Assembly: GCF_026212465.1 (NCBI RefSeq)
Contig: NC_080056.1
Location: 12,174,075-12,238,074 of the forward strand
Reading direction: 5' to 3'
Origin: Amaranthus tricolor
Lineage: Eukaryota > Streptophyta > Magnoliopsida > Caryophyllales > Amaranthaceae
Length of the DNA: 64,000 bases
The notes under the pieces were generated by a model. That model did not search any database. It was not told where the DNA came from and worked only from the letters and a program-made list of their open reading frames with translations. The position numbers were made by a program, and so were the translations under genes. This document shows, in pieces, positions 62,755-64,000 of the stretch; position 1 is the first letter of the stretch; every line of letters starts with the position of its first letter.

Positions 62755-64000
62755 TGGGGATAAGGTTCGTAATTTAAGGCTCGGACTGTGTACGGATGGA
62801 ATGAACCCATTCGGCAATCTTAGTTCTCAACATAGTACTTGTCCGGTACTGTTAGTGATCTATAATTTGCCACCTTGCTTGTGTATGAAGCGTAAGTACA
62901 TTATGCTTTCGCTTCTTATCTCGGGTCTTAAACAACCTGGCAATGACATAGATGTATATCTTGCACCTCTCGTTGAGGATTTGAGAAAGATGTGAGATGA
63001 AGGCGTTTCCGTGTTTGATGCATATGCTAATGAGGAGTTCACCTTGCATGCAATGATTTTATGCACCGTTAATGATTTTCCGACATATGGCAACTTATCG
63101 GGGTATAAGAACAAAGAGAAGAAAGAATGCCCAATATGTATCGATGACATGGAATCCACGTGGATTCCTAAATGCCAACACGTATTCATGCACCATCGAA
63201 AGTTCCTCCCACGAGATCACCAATATCGTAAGAAGAAGAAGATTTTCAACGGGGAGGTTGAGGACCGTGTAGCTCGTCGACCGTTGACCGGTTATGAGGT
63301 TTATGAATAAGTTAAGGGAGTTGAGACTGTATTTGGTAAAACAGGGCAAGTGCAAGGGGGTGAAGATCGATTATGAAAAAAAGAATCAATCTTTTAAAAG
63401 CTTCCATATTGGAGAGATCTACAGGTTAGGCATTGTCTTGACGTTATGCATATAGAGAAAAATATATGCGATGCCATACTCGAGACTCTCATGAACATTC
63501 CGGGTAAGACAAAGGATGTTAGGGCCGTGTGAGATTGGTTTGAATGTAAGGGTCTTCGTCCGGAGTTGTGGGCACATGTTAAGGTGAGTAAGAAAAGAAA
63601 TAGAGCTGATGAAGTTGGTGGCAGTAACAAGGGAAAGGGCGGTAAGAAGAAGATGAGTAATGACAAAGTTTATTTGCCTCCAGCTTGCTACACATTGTCG
63701 AAAGCAGAGAATGGGCATTTTGTGAGTCTTTGTATGACATTAAGGTTCTGTCTGGGTACTCATCCAACATGAAAAGATTTGTGACCCTAAATGGTGAGCT
63801 GAAGTTGGAAAGCATGAAATCTCACGATTGCCATGTAATGATGCAAGTGTTCTTACCAATTGCAATCCGTGGAATACTGCCAAAACATGTGAGATATGCT
63901 ATTACCGCGCTATGTTCGTTCTTCAACACAATTTGTAGTAAAGTTCTTGATCCCTTTAAACTTGATGCTCTTCAAGTCGACGTGATTGTAACTTTATGCA
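62755..64000 (+). pseudogene. CACTA (En/Spm) TNP2-like transposase, continues beyond window
   Basis: Reads through several frame blocks: LRLGLCTDGMNPFGNLSSQHS (62780-62836), LKQPGNDIDVYLAPLVEDLRKM ending in a stop at 62993-62995, FDAYANEEFTLHAMILCTVNDFPTYGNLSGY (63017-63100), KECPICIDD and HRKFLP (63125-63215), CLDVMHIEKNICDAILETLMNIPGKTKD (63431-63520), and finally MKRFVTLNGELKLESMKSHDCHVMMQVFLPIAIRGILPKHVRYAI into the window edge. These are the expected blocks in order for a plant CACTA transposase. Stops at 62993, 63308, 63374 and 63529 break it. It is better preserved than the minus-strand copy at 41350-43450. Confidence 0.85.

Noticed and set aside
1..64000. CRISPR array, bacterial operon or organellar insert
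   Set aside because: The repeats are retroelement or microsatellite repeats with no regular spacers. No bacterial gene clusters or chloroplast/mitochondrial genes were recognised.

Overview
This is a repeat-dense plant nuclear window. The two cellular genes have plant-type introns, and almost everything else is plant transposable-element sequence: Ty1/copia, Ty3/gypsy, CACTA, MULE, hAT-like and LINE. The host is a eudicot. I lean to Caryophyllales from the general character of the repeats, with low confidence.

Layout. 1-9461: the 3' part of a SIRE-type copia element (+), with broken gag and pol, an uninterrupted 560-codon extra ORF and a 1.5-kb 3' LTR. 9462-15186: a gypsy remnant (gag, protease, scrap of RT) fused at about 12465 to the 3' half of another copia element that ends in its own LTR. 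15187-32040: a calreticulin gene (+), 14 coding exons, 416 codons, ending in HDEL. An exact ER-stress element (CCAAT-N9-CCACG) lies upstream of it. A 1,613-bp MULE with a perfect 9-bp target-site duplication lies between that element and the start codon and carries its own two-exon GRF zinc-finger gene. Intron 1 holds a 6.25-kb antisense copia element (5-bp TSD), itself interrupted by a hAT-like element. Intron 10 holds a 4.2-kb antisense copia element. Intron 9 has AT where the donor GT should be, and its 78 nt are open and in frame.

32817-40855: a young copia element (-) with same-length LTRs in which I see no mismatch, an ATTTT TSD and one unbroken 1,347-codon gag-pol ORF. 40861-44666: decayed CACTA transposon (-). 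44816-46762: a dispersed LTR-like repeat, a reverse-strand fragment of the SIRE-type LTR and an (AAT)n satellite. 46869-46989: a strong inverted repeat. 47797-50406: an F-box/PP2-type gene (-), three exons, 319 codons. 50934-57200: foldback element, LTR-like repeats, LINE 3' end and a 1,440-bp solo LTR with perfect ACATG TSD and five hairpin modules. 57200-61430: AT-rich sequence without recognisable genes. 61440-62089: chromovirus-like LTR end. 62755-64000: a second CACTA transposase, running off the window.

Only two host genes are evident, calreticulin (ER chaperone) and the F-box/PP2 protein (probable SCF ubiquitin-ligase adaptor); nothing links them functionally. The biology most worth following is how mobile elements and a splice-site lesion have remodelled the calreticulin locus, and the GRF gene carried by the MULE.
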